From positions 14,575,001 through 14,639,000 of the forward strand of contig OZ005612.1 of the NCBI GenBank assembly GCA_963930655.1: 64,000 bases of DNA. The letters run 5' to 3'. This document shows, one piece after another, positions 46,895 to 58,070 of the stretch (positions are counted from its first letter, which is position 1; each line of letters opens with the position of its first letter). A program made the position numbers and the translations under genes. The notes under the pieces are model-generated. The model was not told the origin of the DNA. It was given only the letters and a program-made list of their open reading frames with translations, and made no database searches. The DNA is from Myrica gale. Lineage: Eukaryota; Streptophyta; Magnoliopsida; Fagales; Myricaceae.

Positions 46895-48499
46895 AGGATG
46901 AGTGCAATCAACAAGGAGAATAGAGCTAAGCTGAAGATTGTACACACATCGGGAGCGTGGTCCTTCCAAAGTGCTAGAACGTTGTTACTAAGTAATAAAT
47001 TTACATTTTTATTATTTATTATTTAAATAAATCACTTATGTATTTTAATATGCATGTTCTATATTTCTTTTTGGTGTACAGAAAAATCCAGAATCTAGTG
47101 AAATTAGTCCTTCGTTACTTTATAAAAAGATGCATACTAATAAGGATATCATGTGGACTTCAGAAAATGTACGGAAAAATTTTGTAAGTTGTAACGTTAG
47201 ATTTAATGATATATTCGTATACATTTATGTTTCATATGTACTAGGGAAATTCATACACCGAAGTGGAGATCTTCACTGAGGTGTTGAGGACGAAAGCGGG
47301 TTACGTGCGAGGTTTAGGCCGTTCAATACAGTCTGTTGGATCATCTTCATCAGCATCATCCGTTAATTTGTCCAGGAGATTGGAGGAGGTCATATTACAG
47401 ATTGAGGAGATGAGGGCTAGACGGTTGAAGTATGAAGCACTTATGGTCAAACGGTTAGATATGGAGCAGACGATGCGAGAGCATTAGCAGATGATGGAGG
47501 AGCAGCACGGAAGAAAGATGAAGAGCTGATGCAAATGATGGCGAAGCAACAATGGAAAAAAGACGAAGAGCAGCAAAGGAGCCTAGTGTAATAACAAAAA
47601 CGAAGGATGCAACTAATGGCGGAGCATATGCGTGAGCAGTTGATGCAATCTCGTTCGACACACAAACGAAAATTTGGTTAGATTTATGTACTTTTACTAC
47701 TTTGTGAGTACTTATCGATTATATATTTTATTTACTTTTAATAACGATTGCATATTTGTAGAAATTTTATTATATTATGAGCATTTAATATATTTCTATT
47801 TATATTATTTCTAAATTATTTTTAAAATTTTAATTAAATTAAGTTAAATACATAGAAAACCGTTCAAACGGTAACAAATGTCGTCTGCACACTTTCCTTT
47901 AAATTATACCTTTCGAATGGGTATTCTCGCGTGCACATGGTCTTTAAATAAGTCATCGTGCACACAATACAACAAAACCTTCGAATATTTTCAACGAAAC
48001 AAGCGTTTGAACTGTATACGTAATGGTTCGAACGAATTTTGCTGATGACAAATATCTATTTTGTCATAAATGAAACAACAATGCGGGTGTCTTTATGATA
48101 GCGTCCGGACGTAAGATATTAACGTTCGGATGCTGTTATGTAACTGTGCACACGGTTTGTAGATGACAAAATTCATTTCGTGATATTGGATAAACCGTTC
48201 GCATAAGTTGTCCGAACGTATAGAGAGTACGTTCGCACAACTCATGCAAACGGATGAATTGTACTTGACATGATGATTTTCAATTTTGGCAGGCACGAAA
48301 CTCTTCGGACGGTATTGTAAACCTTCCGAACTGTTTCGAGCGATAAAACACCAAATCGCCACATAAAACTTTGGCTAATGGGGCTTTAGGTGACAAACCG
48401 GGTGACTACTCGGTTTTGTCACCCAAAACAATAGCTAACGAAATTAGCACTTTGGTTGACAAATTTTTTTTGTCACCCAAAGTCTGTTTTCTTGTAGTG
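46895..48499 (+). mobile_element. Decayed CACTA element with Transposase_24-type gene remnant
   Basis: The right terminus ctgttttcttgtagtg (ending 48499) is a CACTA TIR. Three exon-like blocks read in + sense as the plant Ptta/En/Spm transposase family (PF03004): 46895 to about 46985 (SAINKENRAKLKIVHTSG), 47082-47183 (KKMHTNKDIMWTSENVRKNF) and 47245-47487 (YTEVEIFTEVLRTKAGYVRG, LGRSIQ). A stop after MREH at 47485 interrupts a charged, coiled-coil tail that continues in decayed form to about 47680. The 3' region (47860-48360) is rich in gttcg/cgaac units (subterminal repeats). The left TIR was not found, so this is a truncated element of a different family from the two other CACTAs. Confidence 0.8.
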
Positions 48500-48793
48500 A
48501 TGATAACCAACATGTATTCAGAATCGTTCCATAAATATTTAAACCTATTGAAAGTGATTTGGATTATTGGGATAGAAAATTACTAGTAAATATTTATATT
48601 TAGTGGACAAAAAAAAATATGTTGAATTTAGAGACAGGGACCATGGCACTCCTTTCTATAGTCGTCGAATGTTTTAATGTGGTCACCTTCTTCTTCTTTT
48701 TTTGTTAAACCATACATCTTATATATTGAAGAGAACAGAAATACAACAAACTACTAAAGCAAAGAAAGAAAAGGAAAAAAAGAGAAAGATACC

Positions 48794-51700
48794 CTAAGGC
48801 GGTGCAACATCACTAAATTTCCACAGTCCACGATTAAGAAGAAAAGAGGAAGGAACATCTCCTGAGAAGGAGTGGGCAGCCGCCCAGGCTGCTAATGAAT
48901 GAGCCTCCGAGTTGAGATCTCGGGGGATCAGAGAAGGATGAAATACAGGAATAGATACTAAAAGCGGATGAAGACTGTGAATGAGGTGATGCAATTTTCC
49001 AGGGGTACATTTTGCTTGCAGACGATCCTTGCAGCTGATAAAGAAGGATACATTCCATAACAATAGCGGAGTCACCTTGAAGCACCAAAGAAGAGAGTTT
49101 GAGGTCACGTGCTTTGGATAAAGCTAAGAAAGCCGCTTCAGCTTCACCAATCAAAGGATCAGAAGACATAGAACGGTGAGTCCAAGCTTTGAGAATGTCA
49201 CCATTTGAATGAAAGAGAACCGCTGCACACATAGAATAGGAAGGTCGAACAGCAACATCAAAGGTCAACCAGTGATACTTTCCTGGCATAACGGATTTAC
49301 AAGGGATAGAATGAAGAAGTCTTGGGGCAGTATGCCATGCAGCTAAATGCTCCCGATTAGAATTTAAGATTTGTTGTAGAATGACAAAAGGTGCAAGACG
49401 AAGATTGTCATGTAAGATCTTGTTCTGTGCCATCCACAAGAAATACAACATCAGAACAGCAAACAGTTGAAATGAATGGATGTCACTAGTCGGGATAGCA
49501 AGAAACCGAGATGGATCTAATATACAATTAATCCAATCATGAATAGAGCTCTGTTGCAAGAATTCAATGTTGAGATTCCAGGGAGAAAGACGCCAGATCT
49601 GTCGTGCATACGAACAATTAAACAGAAGATGGTGAGTAGTTTCCAAACTATCTCCACAAAGAAGACAAGAAGACTCTCCTTGAAAAGAAGATTTCAAATG
49701 TTGTGCGATCTTGTGACGAGTAGGTAAAATATCCCACGCCACCTTCCATAGAAGAACTTTTAATCTCTCATGCATATTAAGTTTCCACAATTTCTTCCAA
49801 TTAATAGATGGACCTGATCCCAAAATTGAAGACCGATTGAAGGATAGCTGTCTATATGCAGATTTGACAGTAAAGAGACCATGTGTATCAGGAGTCCACA
49901 CCATTTTATCAGAAGTACCAACAGGTGGAAGATGAAGTTGTAGAATACTATTAACAGAGAGGCAATCAAAAGTATTATGTAAGAGATTGACATCCCACGA
50001 TCTAGAAGAGGCAATGATGAAATGACTCACAAGTGAGGCTGAATTAAGCCTTTGTAGACCATTCTTCGGTTTAGGAATGAAGGATGGAAGAGATGGAATC
50101 CATGGATCCATCCAGGTACGTATTGTATCACCATTGTCTACCAAGAAACATCGACCTTGAGCAATTGAGGGACGCGACTTGAGAATACCTTTCCACACCC
50201 AGGAAGAGGAAACCCTGTGCTCTACATGCAGAAACTCAGAATGTTTAAGGTACTTAGTACTCAAATAGTGAACCCATGGTCGAGGTGATGAAGAGAGCAT
50301 CATCCAACCTAGTTTAGAAATGAGAGCCAAGTTCAGATCTTGCATTTTCTTGATGCCCAAACCACCATCCGTTTTAAGAGAGCAAAGCTTATTCCAGAAG
50401 TAAAGATATAGGTGCCGATTACCATCATTTTTGAATCCCCACCAAAATTTGCGAAGAAGAGAATCTATATTGGTGCAAATGGAGTGAGGAAGTAAGAACA
50501 ACGACATTCCGTAGATGGGAATGGAAGACGCGACTAACTTGATCAACATCGCTTGCCTGACTTGAGATAAAAACTTACCCTTCCAACCAGAAATTTTGCA
50601 TTCAATACGATATTGGAAGTCACGAAATACAGCAACTTTCGATCGAGGCAATATCAAAGGAAGACCTAAATGACGAGAAGAAATAGACATATTGGGAAAT
50701 CCAAAGTTCTCACGGATTAGTCGAGCTGAAGATAGGTCTGTATTTGCAGTAATGAAAATGGAAGACTTCTGAGCATTGAGAGCCTGACCAGACCATTGAG
50801 AAAACAATTGCAAACAGCGATTAATGTTTCTGGCCTCCATAAAAGTAGTCTGTCCAAAAATAAGCAAGTCGTCTGTATAAAGGAGATGAGTGATTGGTGG
50901 ACAACTGCGAGTCAATTTAATGCCTTGCACTAAGGACAATGAGTGTGCTTTATCCAACAAACGTGAAAGAATTTCCATGCCAATTGCTAATAGAAATAGG
51001 GATAAAGGATCACCCTGACGAAGACCCCGAGTAGGGGTAATGAAACCGTAAGGGCTACCATTTAGGAGGAGAGAATAGGATACAGAAGATAGAAATTGAC
51101 TAATCCATTGTATCCAACGAGAACTAAACCCAAATAGTTTCAATGCGAGGAGAATTGGATCCCATTCCATTCTATCATAGGCCTTGGACATATCAATTTT
51201 GAGAGCAAAATCACCTCTTCTTCCTTTTTTGAGAGCGAGAGAATGAAAAATCTCATGAGTCAAAATAGCATTGTCCTGAATAAGGCGATCCGGTACATAA
51301 GCAGATTGTTTCTCAGAGATCATCTTCGGTAAAAAGACCTTCAGTCTAGTAGCAATAATTTTTTAGATGATTTTGTAGCTAACATTGCAAAGACTTATAT
51401 GGGACGGTAATGTTGAACCTTGTGAGGATTGTCTACTTTTGGAATCAAAACAATGAAGGTATGATCATGGAAGGAAGAAGCTGACCCCCATTGAAGAAAT
51501 CTTGTACCATGCTAATAACATCAGCACCAATAATCTGCCAATATTCTTTATAGAATAATACCGGTAGACCATCTGGGCCAGGAGCTTTATTAGAACTCAT
51601 GGATTTAATTGTCTAATGAATTTCTTCCAGAGAAGGAATTGCATCCAACAAGTGAGATGAAGCTGCATCAATGACCGGAGAAATGAGTTGATCCAGAGCT

Positions 51701-52935
51701 GAGGGAATGGAAGGCGTGGAAGAAGAGAACATCTTGTCAAAATAATCAGTGATGGTTTTACCAACATTTTGCCGACCCGAAACCCAAGAGAGATAATCAG
51801 CTGTAGGGAAAGAATAGAATTCCGATTGCGTCGAATGATAGTAGAAGTATGAAAGAATTTAGTGTTTAAATCCTTAGATACCAACCGCTCCACTCGGGAA
51901 CGCTGACGCCAAATGGACTCCTCACAAATCAATTGTTCATGAATCACACTTTTAATAGAAGCTTCACGAGAAATATTTACATCACTGGAATCTTCTTGTT
52001 GAATCTGATCTAGTGCACGTGTTAAACAGGAGATTCTGTCTTTGATAAATCCAAAATGTTGTCTATTCCAGATTCTAAGAGCTTTCTTAACTTTCTCATT
52101 CTTCTTAGCTAAAATAATGGCAGGTCTCCCTGCAACCCAAATACACCAAACTGCAGCTACAGTGAAAAAACTGTCAGGATCCCTAACCCACATAGCTTCA
52201 AATCGAAATGGTCGAGATAATGACTGACCATGACCATCTGTATTAAGAATTAGAGGTAGATGATCTGAAGCTAACGCTAGAGAATGCAAAACGGATGCAT
52301 TGGGGTACTGAACACGCCATTGCTGATTTACAAGACCACGATCAAGGCGTTCACGAATGTTCACACAACCTCCACGTCCATTGTTCCAGGTAAAGGGATT
52401 GTCATTGAAGCCTAAGTCCATTAGTCCGTGAGCAGAAATAAACTGGCCAAGATCACTTGTGGAGGAACTAGCAATGGGTCGGCCACCTCTTTTTTCAGTG
52501 TGGGAGATAACTGAATTGAAGTCACCAATTAATAGCCAAGGTTCGGTATGTGAAGCCGCTAACTGATGCATGGTATCCCAGAAAGTAATTTTTCCGAAAT
52601 GCCGAGATGGATAGTAAGCCAAAGTCATGAAAAAAAGAGAGACGAGGACAATCAGGGTACACCAAAACGTTGGTCATCCATTGAGAGCAGCCCAAAATTT
52701 GAACAGACAAACTAAAACGCCACATGAACAACAAACCACCTCTGGTACCTACAGGTGGAGCAGAGACAAAAAGAGAGAAGCCAAACTTACGAACAATACT
52801 AATAGTTTGACTTTCTTTTATTTTAGTTTCTAAAAGAAACACACAGTCCGGATAATATATAGCTATAATGGTCTTCAGAGCCCTGCCCACCGAAGCTTGA
52901 CCTAGACCTCGACAGTTCCATGATATCAGTATCAT
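48794..52935 (-). pseudogene. LINE ORF2: endonuclease, reverse transcriptase, RNase H
   Basis: The APE-type endonuclease starts at 52935 (ISWNCRGLGQ) and continues in another frame from about 52628 (GDFNSVI, ASDHLPL). The RT linker SNKAPGPDG lies near 51590. RT proper is an open frame of 829 codons from 51323, with KIDMSKAYDRMEWD, GLRQGDPLS, the catalytic box YTDDLLIFG (YADD in most relatives) and a zf-RVT-type segment (WKLNMHERLKVLLWKVAWDI). RNase H (WLTFDVAVRPSYS, EAEAAFLALSKARDL) finishes in a different frame (SEAHSLAAWAA). Frame changes lie near 52620, 51330 (with a stop) and 49040. Confidence 0.95.
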
Positions 52936-53107
52936 GGGGTAGGGGGAGGCTGTAGAAGGTCAGCCTCTTGCACCTGTGAGTCAAGCAGACAGAAAATGGA
53001 TCATCAGCATGTAACAGTGCTCTCTCCCTACGCTCAGTGGCCAGTTTCTGAAGTCGTGTTTGATTTCTTTTGAAGGATGTCAAAGCCTTCTTCGACTGTT
53101 TGAGAGT

Positions 53108-53735
53108 TCACAGGATGGGGTCAATAGACAGATGGGACATATCAGGCAGTACTGGTGGCATCACTGGAGGCACTGGTGGTAGGACCATCGGTGGCACTGG
53201 AGGCTCTGGAGGCAGCACAAAGTCAAGCATGGGTTGATCTTCAAGGGCCGAAGGCAGGGCCATCTTCTTTCCACCATGGACAGCGGCGTCTAGACCACTA
53301 TTGCTAAGCTTGCGCATACCCTTTGAACGCCATTGATCAATCCGAGACGGAGTCAGAGTAGTAGACTTGGTAACCAAACCATAGCCAGTCTCTTGAGGAG
53401 GAATAGAGTCAAGTGGAGGATCAATCGCAGAAGAAACAACCGCCTTCCCTTTGTTAATGAAGACCCGCGGGACTGTTGCAGCATAAGCAGAGGCAGAGGC
53501 AGCAACAATTTCAGGAGGTGACAATGAAACGCCTGAGTTTTCCACCAGTGCAACTGAATAAGACGGGTGAGGAATTACTCGGTGAGGACAAGGATGCAAA
53601 ATAACACACGGCTTAGTCAGGTTGGAGCGAGCACATGCAGCAAGAAACTCGTCCAACGTAGTATCAGAAAAGCCAGGAGGAGGGACAAGGCAGTCCCTGA
53701 TAGAGTCAACCAGAGGTGGACGAACAAAAGCCAAA
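53108..53735 (-). pseudogene. LINE ORF1, C-terminal part
   Basis: A 208-codon open frame rich in Pro/Val (PPEPPVPPMVLPPVPP) with PSRIDQWRSKGMRKL, ending 170 bp before ORF2. Its apparent start (MAFVRPPLVD) is created by the CACTA insertion. The frame joins directly with that ending at 58071 once the CACTA and one aaa copy are left out. Confidence 0.85.
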
Positions 53736-53749
53736 CACTACAAAAAAAA

Positions 53750-54155
53750 CCACCTATAGCGGCGGTTACTGTAGCGGCAGTCACCAATACCGCCGCTACA
53801 AAGTGTTTTTGGCGGCGGTTTTAGTCAACCACGGCTAAATAGGGGTCTATGGCCGCGGTTTCTGTAGCCGCGGTCAGTGACCGCGGCTATAGGGGGTCTG
53901 TAGCCGCGGTCGCTGACCGCGGCTATAGAAACCGCGGCTACAGACCCAATATAGCTGCGGTTTTGAATAAACCGCAGCTATATGTCAGTGTCTATAGCGG
54001 CGGTCAGTTGACCGCCGCTATAGGAAGGAGGTCTACAGCGGCGGTCAACATGACCGCCGCTGAATCTCGTACCTCTAGCAGCGGTTTTAATACAAACCGC
54101 TGCTACAAGTATACCTATAGCGGCGGTCTTTGTAGTGACCGCTGCTATAGGTATA
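53750..54155. repeat. Subterminal palindromic repeats, left end of CACTA
   Basis: More than ten units of ctatagcggcggt or its inverse (accgccgctatag), with variants having ccgcgg, form nested hairpins. The mirror set lies at about 57745-58050. These are the expected binding sites for the family's transposase, which would have to act from elsewhere in the genome. Confidence 0.85.
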
Positions 54156-55483
54156 ATTTAAAAAAAATGAAAAAAAATTAGAAAAATGAAATTTTATGTG
54201 TTATTTAAGGTGAAAAAATTTTTTATTGACTTTTTATTCCTTTTTATACATAATTGTATTTTGTCACATATTTTAAAAAAATTTTAAGAGACATAGTTAA
54301 TAAAATATGAAATTAGAGAGAGTGTTATGAATATTGAAGTTGTTATTTAGAATTGGGGCACTTTTCGCACACGTGTCGGTTTTTTGGTCATAACTTTCGC
54401 TACAAGTATCCGATTCGCGCCCATGACCCCAATTCGGAAAGCTCTTTTCGGCGCGCACGTCGTGGGCACCCAGCTACGCTTTGGTGCGCCTTTTTTCGAG
54501 CCCTAAATCCGCTGTTTTCCCTCTCAAAAACCTATTTTTAGTTATTATTTTCTTTCCTTTACCTTTTAGGAATTATTTTTGAACCCGATTTGGGTCAGGT
54601 TAGGTCCTATTTTTTTTAAATACGGTCCGGACCGCATTTATTAAGATAAATACAATTTTTTTATATTTTTAATACATGTCCTCTTCAACAACAAATCCAG
54701 TTATATTTTTGTATAAAGTACTTAGGTTAATTAGCACATATAAATTATATAATAAACACATACCTATGTATTAAAAATCCTGTACATATCTATGTATTTC
54801 ATACTAAGTATATAGCTTATTATTAAAAAAAGTAATTATTGTACTAGTTATATGTATTTAATATAGCTTATTTAAAACTGCAATTTTTTTAAACAAGGGC
54901 TCAAAACGGTGAGTTTTGACTCGTCATTAAAAATTATCAAAAGTCACCGTTTTCTTCCTTCCCCCGCTTCACTTTTCATTTCCCGCGCACGCCTTGGATG
55001 GGAAATCCCTCTTCCTCTTCCTCTTTAAGGGTATGGTGAAGGTGTCTCCGATGGGCCTGTTCTCCCTCCGCTGGGTGAAGGAGCTTTACAAGGGTTGCCG
55101 AAAGAAGATGAAGATTGCGCGCTCCGTTCCAGACGAGTTTGGGTTCGTTCTATTCTGCCTCTTTTTTTATTTGTTATTTTCTGAATTCTCCATTTGTTAT
55201 TTTAAGTGTAAGGGATAAATGGAGTGGTGAGCTCTGGCTTTGTTTTCCCAAGAGTGAACATTTGTTATGTCATCAACAACATATTCAGCTTGGATCTTGT
55301 TTTCAGTTTGAGAAGAGAGGAGGATTCAGAGATGAGGGAAAATGGTGAAGTGGGTGTCTCCGGGCGGGATTTGTCTATTAGCTGTATTCATGCTTGATTT
55401 TTTCATTTTCAAAATTCCCGTTAGTTGGTCAGTTGTACCTGCACTTTTTTTTACTCTATATGCTTATGCTTGATCCTTTGCAG

Positions 55484-55725
55484 TCACTGCTGTTTGCTGC
55501 AGGCCTGAGACCCACACCTGCCCAAGCAACTGCAGTAAGCTGGGTAAGTTTTTGTTGATTGGTCAATGGCAGATCTGAGTCTAGTCTTGACAGCACGATC
55601 CTTAAGAATTTTTCGTTTTCTACTTGGTGTTTATTCAGGTTTTAAAAGATGGGATGCAGCATGTAGGGAAGCTCATTTGTACCGGTTTGGGAGCTAGAAT
55701 GGATTCAGAGCCTAAAATGGCTTGC
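55484..55725 (+). pseudogene. Captured RUS (DUF647) gene fragment
   Basis: Two exon pieces separated by an intron with normal borders: 55484-55543 (SLLFAAGLRPTPAQATAVSW, donor gtaagt) and 55639 to about 55720 (VLKDGMQHVGKLICTG, then LGARMDSEPK). The wording is diagnostic of the ROOT UV-B SENSITIVE family. The match stops after DSEPK, so only a small internal part was captured, with intron retained. DNA-level capture is therefore indicated, not retroposition. Confidence 0.88.
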
Positions 55726-56917
55726 ATTAGTGCTATTTCTAGGCAATTATGCCTTTTAAATTGCTCTCTTTAGATATATGCCTTTTCATTGCAATAGTTA
55801 TATTGGAAATCAATGTTAAACTGTAAGATGTGTAGTTCTTTGTGGTTCAGAGATGATTAGTTTGCTGTCTATACTAGATGCTACATAGCATTTAGCTTGT
55901 TCAACCATTTAGGTGATATTTTAATGTGACAGGTAAATTAACTAGTAGCAAGTAGTTAACTAGTAGCAAGTGTCCTGATATCTTTTTTGTGGTCTTTAAC
56001 AATTATTTTGAATGGTTTCTGCATCAGGTATCTAGTAATGCTAAGAAAAGCAGCCAAGGAAAATATTGTGGTTGATCTAACAAATTTATATGATCATTTC
56101 ATTGTTGTATCCTGATGGTATCCGGAAATCGTTGGGTTTGCAACCAGTGCAAAAGTTTTATTCAGGTGTATGACAGCTTATTCGGCGCTGATGCTTTATG
56201 TGGTTCTGGTGATTGCGTGATTGCAGAGTTTGATGAATGTATTAGCTGTTCCTTTACAGCCCCTTCTTCTGCACCTTTAGCATTGTGGTTCTTTTCTGAA
56301 TGCTTGTAGTCAAAGCTACTGAGTTAGACTAGTTATGTACTTCTATCAGGAAGCAGTGTGCCATCTGGGCTTTTTTATATAGATATATTATAGTTTTAGT
56401 AATACAAGCACTGAAATCATGCTCTGCCCTTCTTTTTTCAAGTGGATGCTTGGTTGAAATTTTTAAGTGCAAAGTTTACCTTTGTTTATAATGACTTGTA
56501 CTGACCATATTTAGTTGTTCAACTAGGTTCACCACTGCCTATAAATACCAACTAAATTATCAGCTAGGCAATTATGTGTGTAAGCCATGTTTGTCTAAAA
56601 AAAAAAATTTTAGAAAGAAAAATTAGAGATTGAAAAGGCCATGCGTAGTATGTTTGGTTGTGAAGAAGTCTGCCTTTAAAGATTTTTCTACCTGCTTGAA
56701 GAAGTAGGCTCTGTTGTGTGATGGTGATTATCCTCCAATTGGGGTTACTGGGACACCTTCTACTAGCTGTGTTGGAGATAGTGGATTAAGATTGTGTCTG
56801 TCCTCTCTCGGTGCTTCTTTATCCCTGCTGTTATGTTTTGGATTGTGTCTGTCCATTCTCTACCCTATTCAATTGGAGTTCATGGCTAGTCTCTTTCTTT
56901 GTCACTGTGTTGTGCAG

Positions 56918-57408
56918 GACCCCATTTAATTAGTTTCAGACCACAGGCTCGAAATGTGCCACTACAAGCATCCATGACTGTAACGGATGGTTAGTAACAT
57001 TGCCACTGATTACTGTTCTGTTTTAAAACAAAAACAAAAACAAAAATCCTTGAATGCCATGGTTGGGATAATTGCATGGACTGTCCTTATTTTTTTTATT
57101 CATCTTGGGAATAAAGGCGGAGTGGCAGACGTAGGCTTTCACTCTTAGAAAAGGTTTCGGAATAGTAAAAACCACAGCATACGATTATCCTTTTCAGCAA
57201 CTGTTCCTATAATTGTTAGGAATCTCTTATTGCTGTTGTAGTGGATACCTCTAAGTTTATCACTATGTTGGAATTCCTATTTGCAGAACCCCTCTATGAA
57301 GATGGGAATTTCGGTATAAGATTGGAGAATGTGCTTATAGTGAAGGATGCTGATACAGCATTCAACTTCGGTGACAAGGGTTATCTGTCTTTTGAGCACA
57401 TAACATGG
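56918..57408 (+). pseudogene. Captured Xaa-Pro aminopeptidase 1 (APP1) fragment
   Basis: Two exons with intact borders: 56918-56989 (RPQARNVPLQASMTVTD) and 57287-57408 (YEDGNFGIRLENVLIVKDAD, FNFGDKGYLSFEHITW, donor gtaagt). They correspond to the C-terminal metal-binding half of plant cytosolic aminopeptidase P. The expected EPGYYEDG reads EPLYEDG, one codon short. Upstream and downstream exons are missing. It is in the same orientation as the RUS fragment. Confidence 0.9.
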
Positions 57409-57744
57409 GTAAGTTGTTGACATGGGTAGGTTCTATAGCTTATTTTACAATCAGAGAGCTTAACCTCAAACTGTTAGACTTTTGGGAGAGTCATTGCTGG
57501 TGACTTGGATTGGATTGGATTGGATTTTGCTATTTTGTTACTTAATTGAAAACATCAACACACACCAACATATATGTGTGTTTCCTTGCAGTTTATTTCC
57601 ATTGTTTTCCCGTATGATGGTTCTATTCTTTACTTGTTCCAGTGTTTTCAATTAAGATTTTTTTCTTTATTTTTTTAGTAAATGGACAAAATAATTTGTT
57701 TTCGGGGGCTATGCCCCTGGGAATTTTTTTTTACCCTGCTAACC

Positions 57745-58050
57745 TATAGCGGCGGTCACTGACCGCTGCTACAGGTCAGTTCAGTGACCTATAGCGGCGG
57801 TCACTGACCGCCGCTATAGGTGTTCAACTTTTTTAAAACCGATTAAAAAAATTCGAAAAAAATGTCTATAGCGCCGGTCGCGACCGCCGCTACAGGCTTA
57901 GGGTCTTCTCCAGCGGTCGAAAAAACCGCCGCTATAACCTATCCCGACGGAGCTATAGCGGCGGTTGCAACCGCCGCTAAAAAACCGCTGCTATAGCCTA
58001 TAGCAGCGGTTTGTTGACCTATAGCGGCGGTTTTCGACCGCCGCTATAGG
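57745..58050. repeat. Subterminal palindromic repeats, right end of CACTA
   Basis: The units ctatagcggcgg and ccgccgctatag alternate and mirror the left subterminal region. Confidence 0.85.
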
Positions 58051-58070
58051 TCGGTTTTTTTGTAGTGAAA

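Larger units (their letters stand above)
53736..58067. mobile_element. CACTA DNA transposon (4.3 kb) carrying host gene fragments
   Basis: The termini are cactacaaaaaaaaccacct and, inverted, cactacaaaaaaaccgacct, with target duplication aaa (53733-53735, 58068-58070). Both ends carry dense palindromic units (ctatagcggcgg and inverses). No transposase was recognised. The interior (about 54950-57420) is gene-like DNA with introns, including a RUS-family fragment and an APP1 fragment, both on + (separate entries). Further exon-like pieces near 55000-55220 and 56040-56300 were not identified. The element sits in LINE ORF1 without loss of LINE sequence, so it inserted after the LINE and probably recently. 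Confidence 0.93.

Noticed and set aside
53750-54155. Regularly spaced GC-rich repeats that could suggest a CRISPR-like array
   Set aside because: The units are palindromic, irregularly spaced, occur in both orientations and mirror the other end of a CACTA element. They are subterminal transposon repeats in a plant genome.
54353-54541. 62-codon frame in the CACTA left interior
   Set aside because: GC-rich stretch next to the subterminal repeats; looks like family-specific non-coding sequence.
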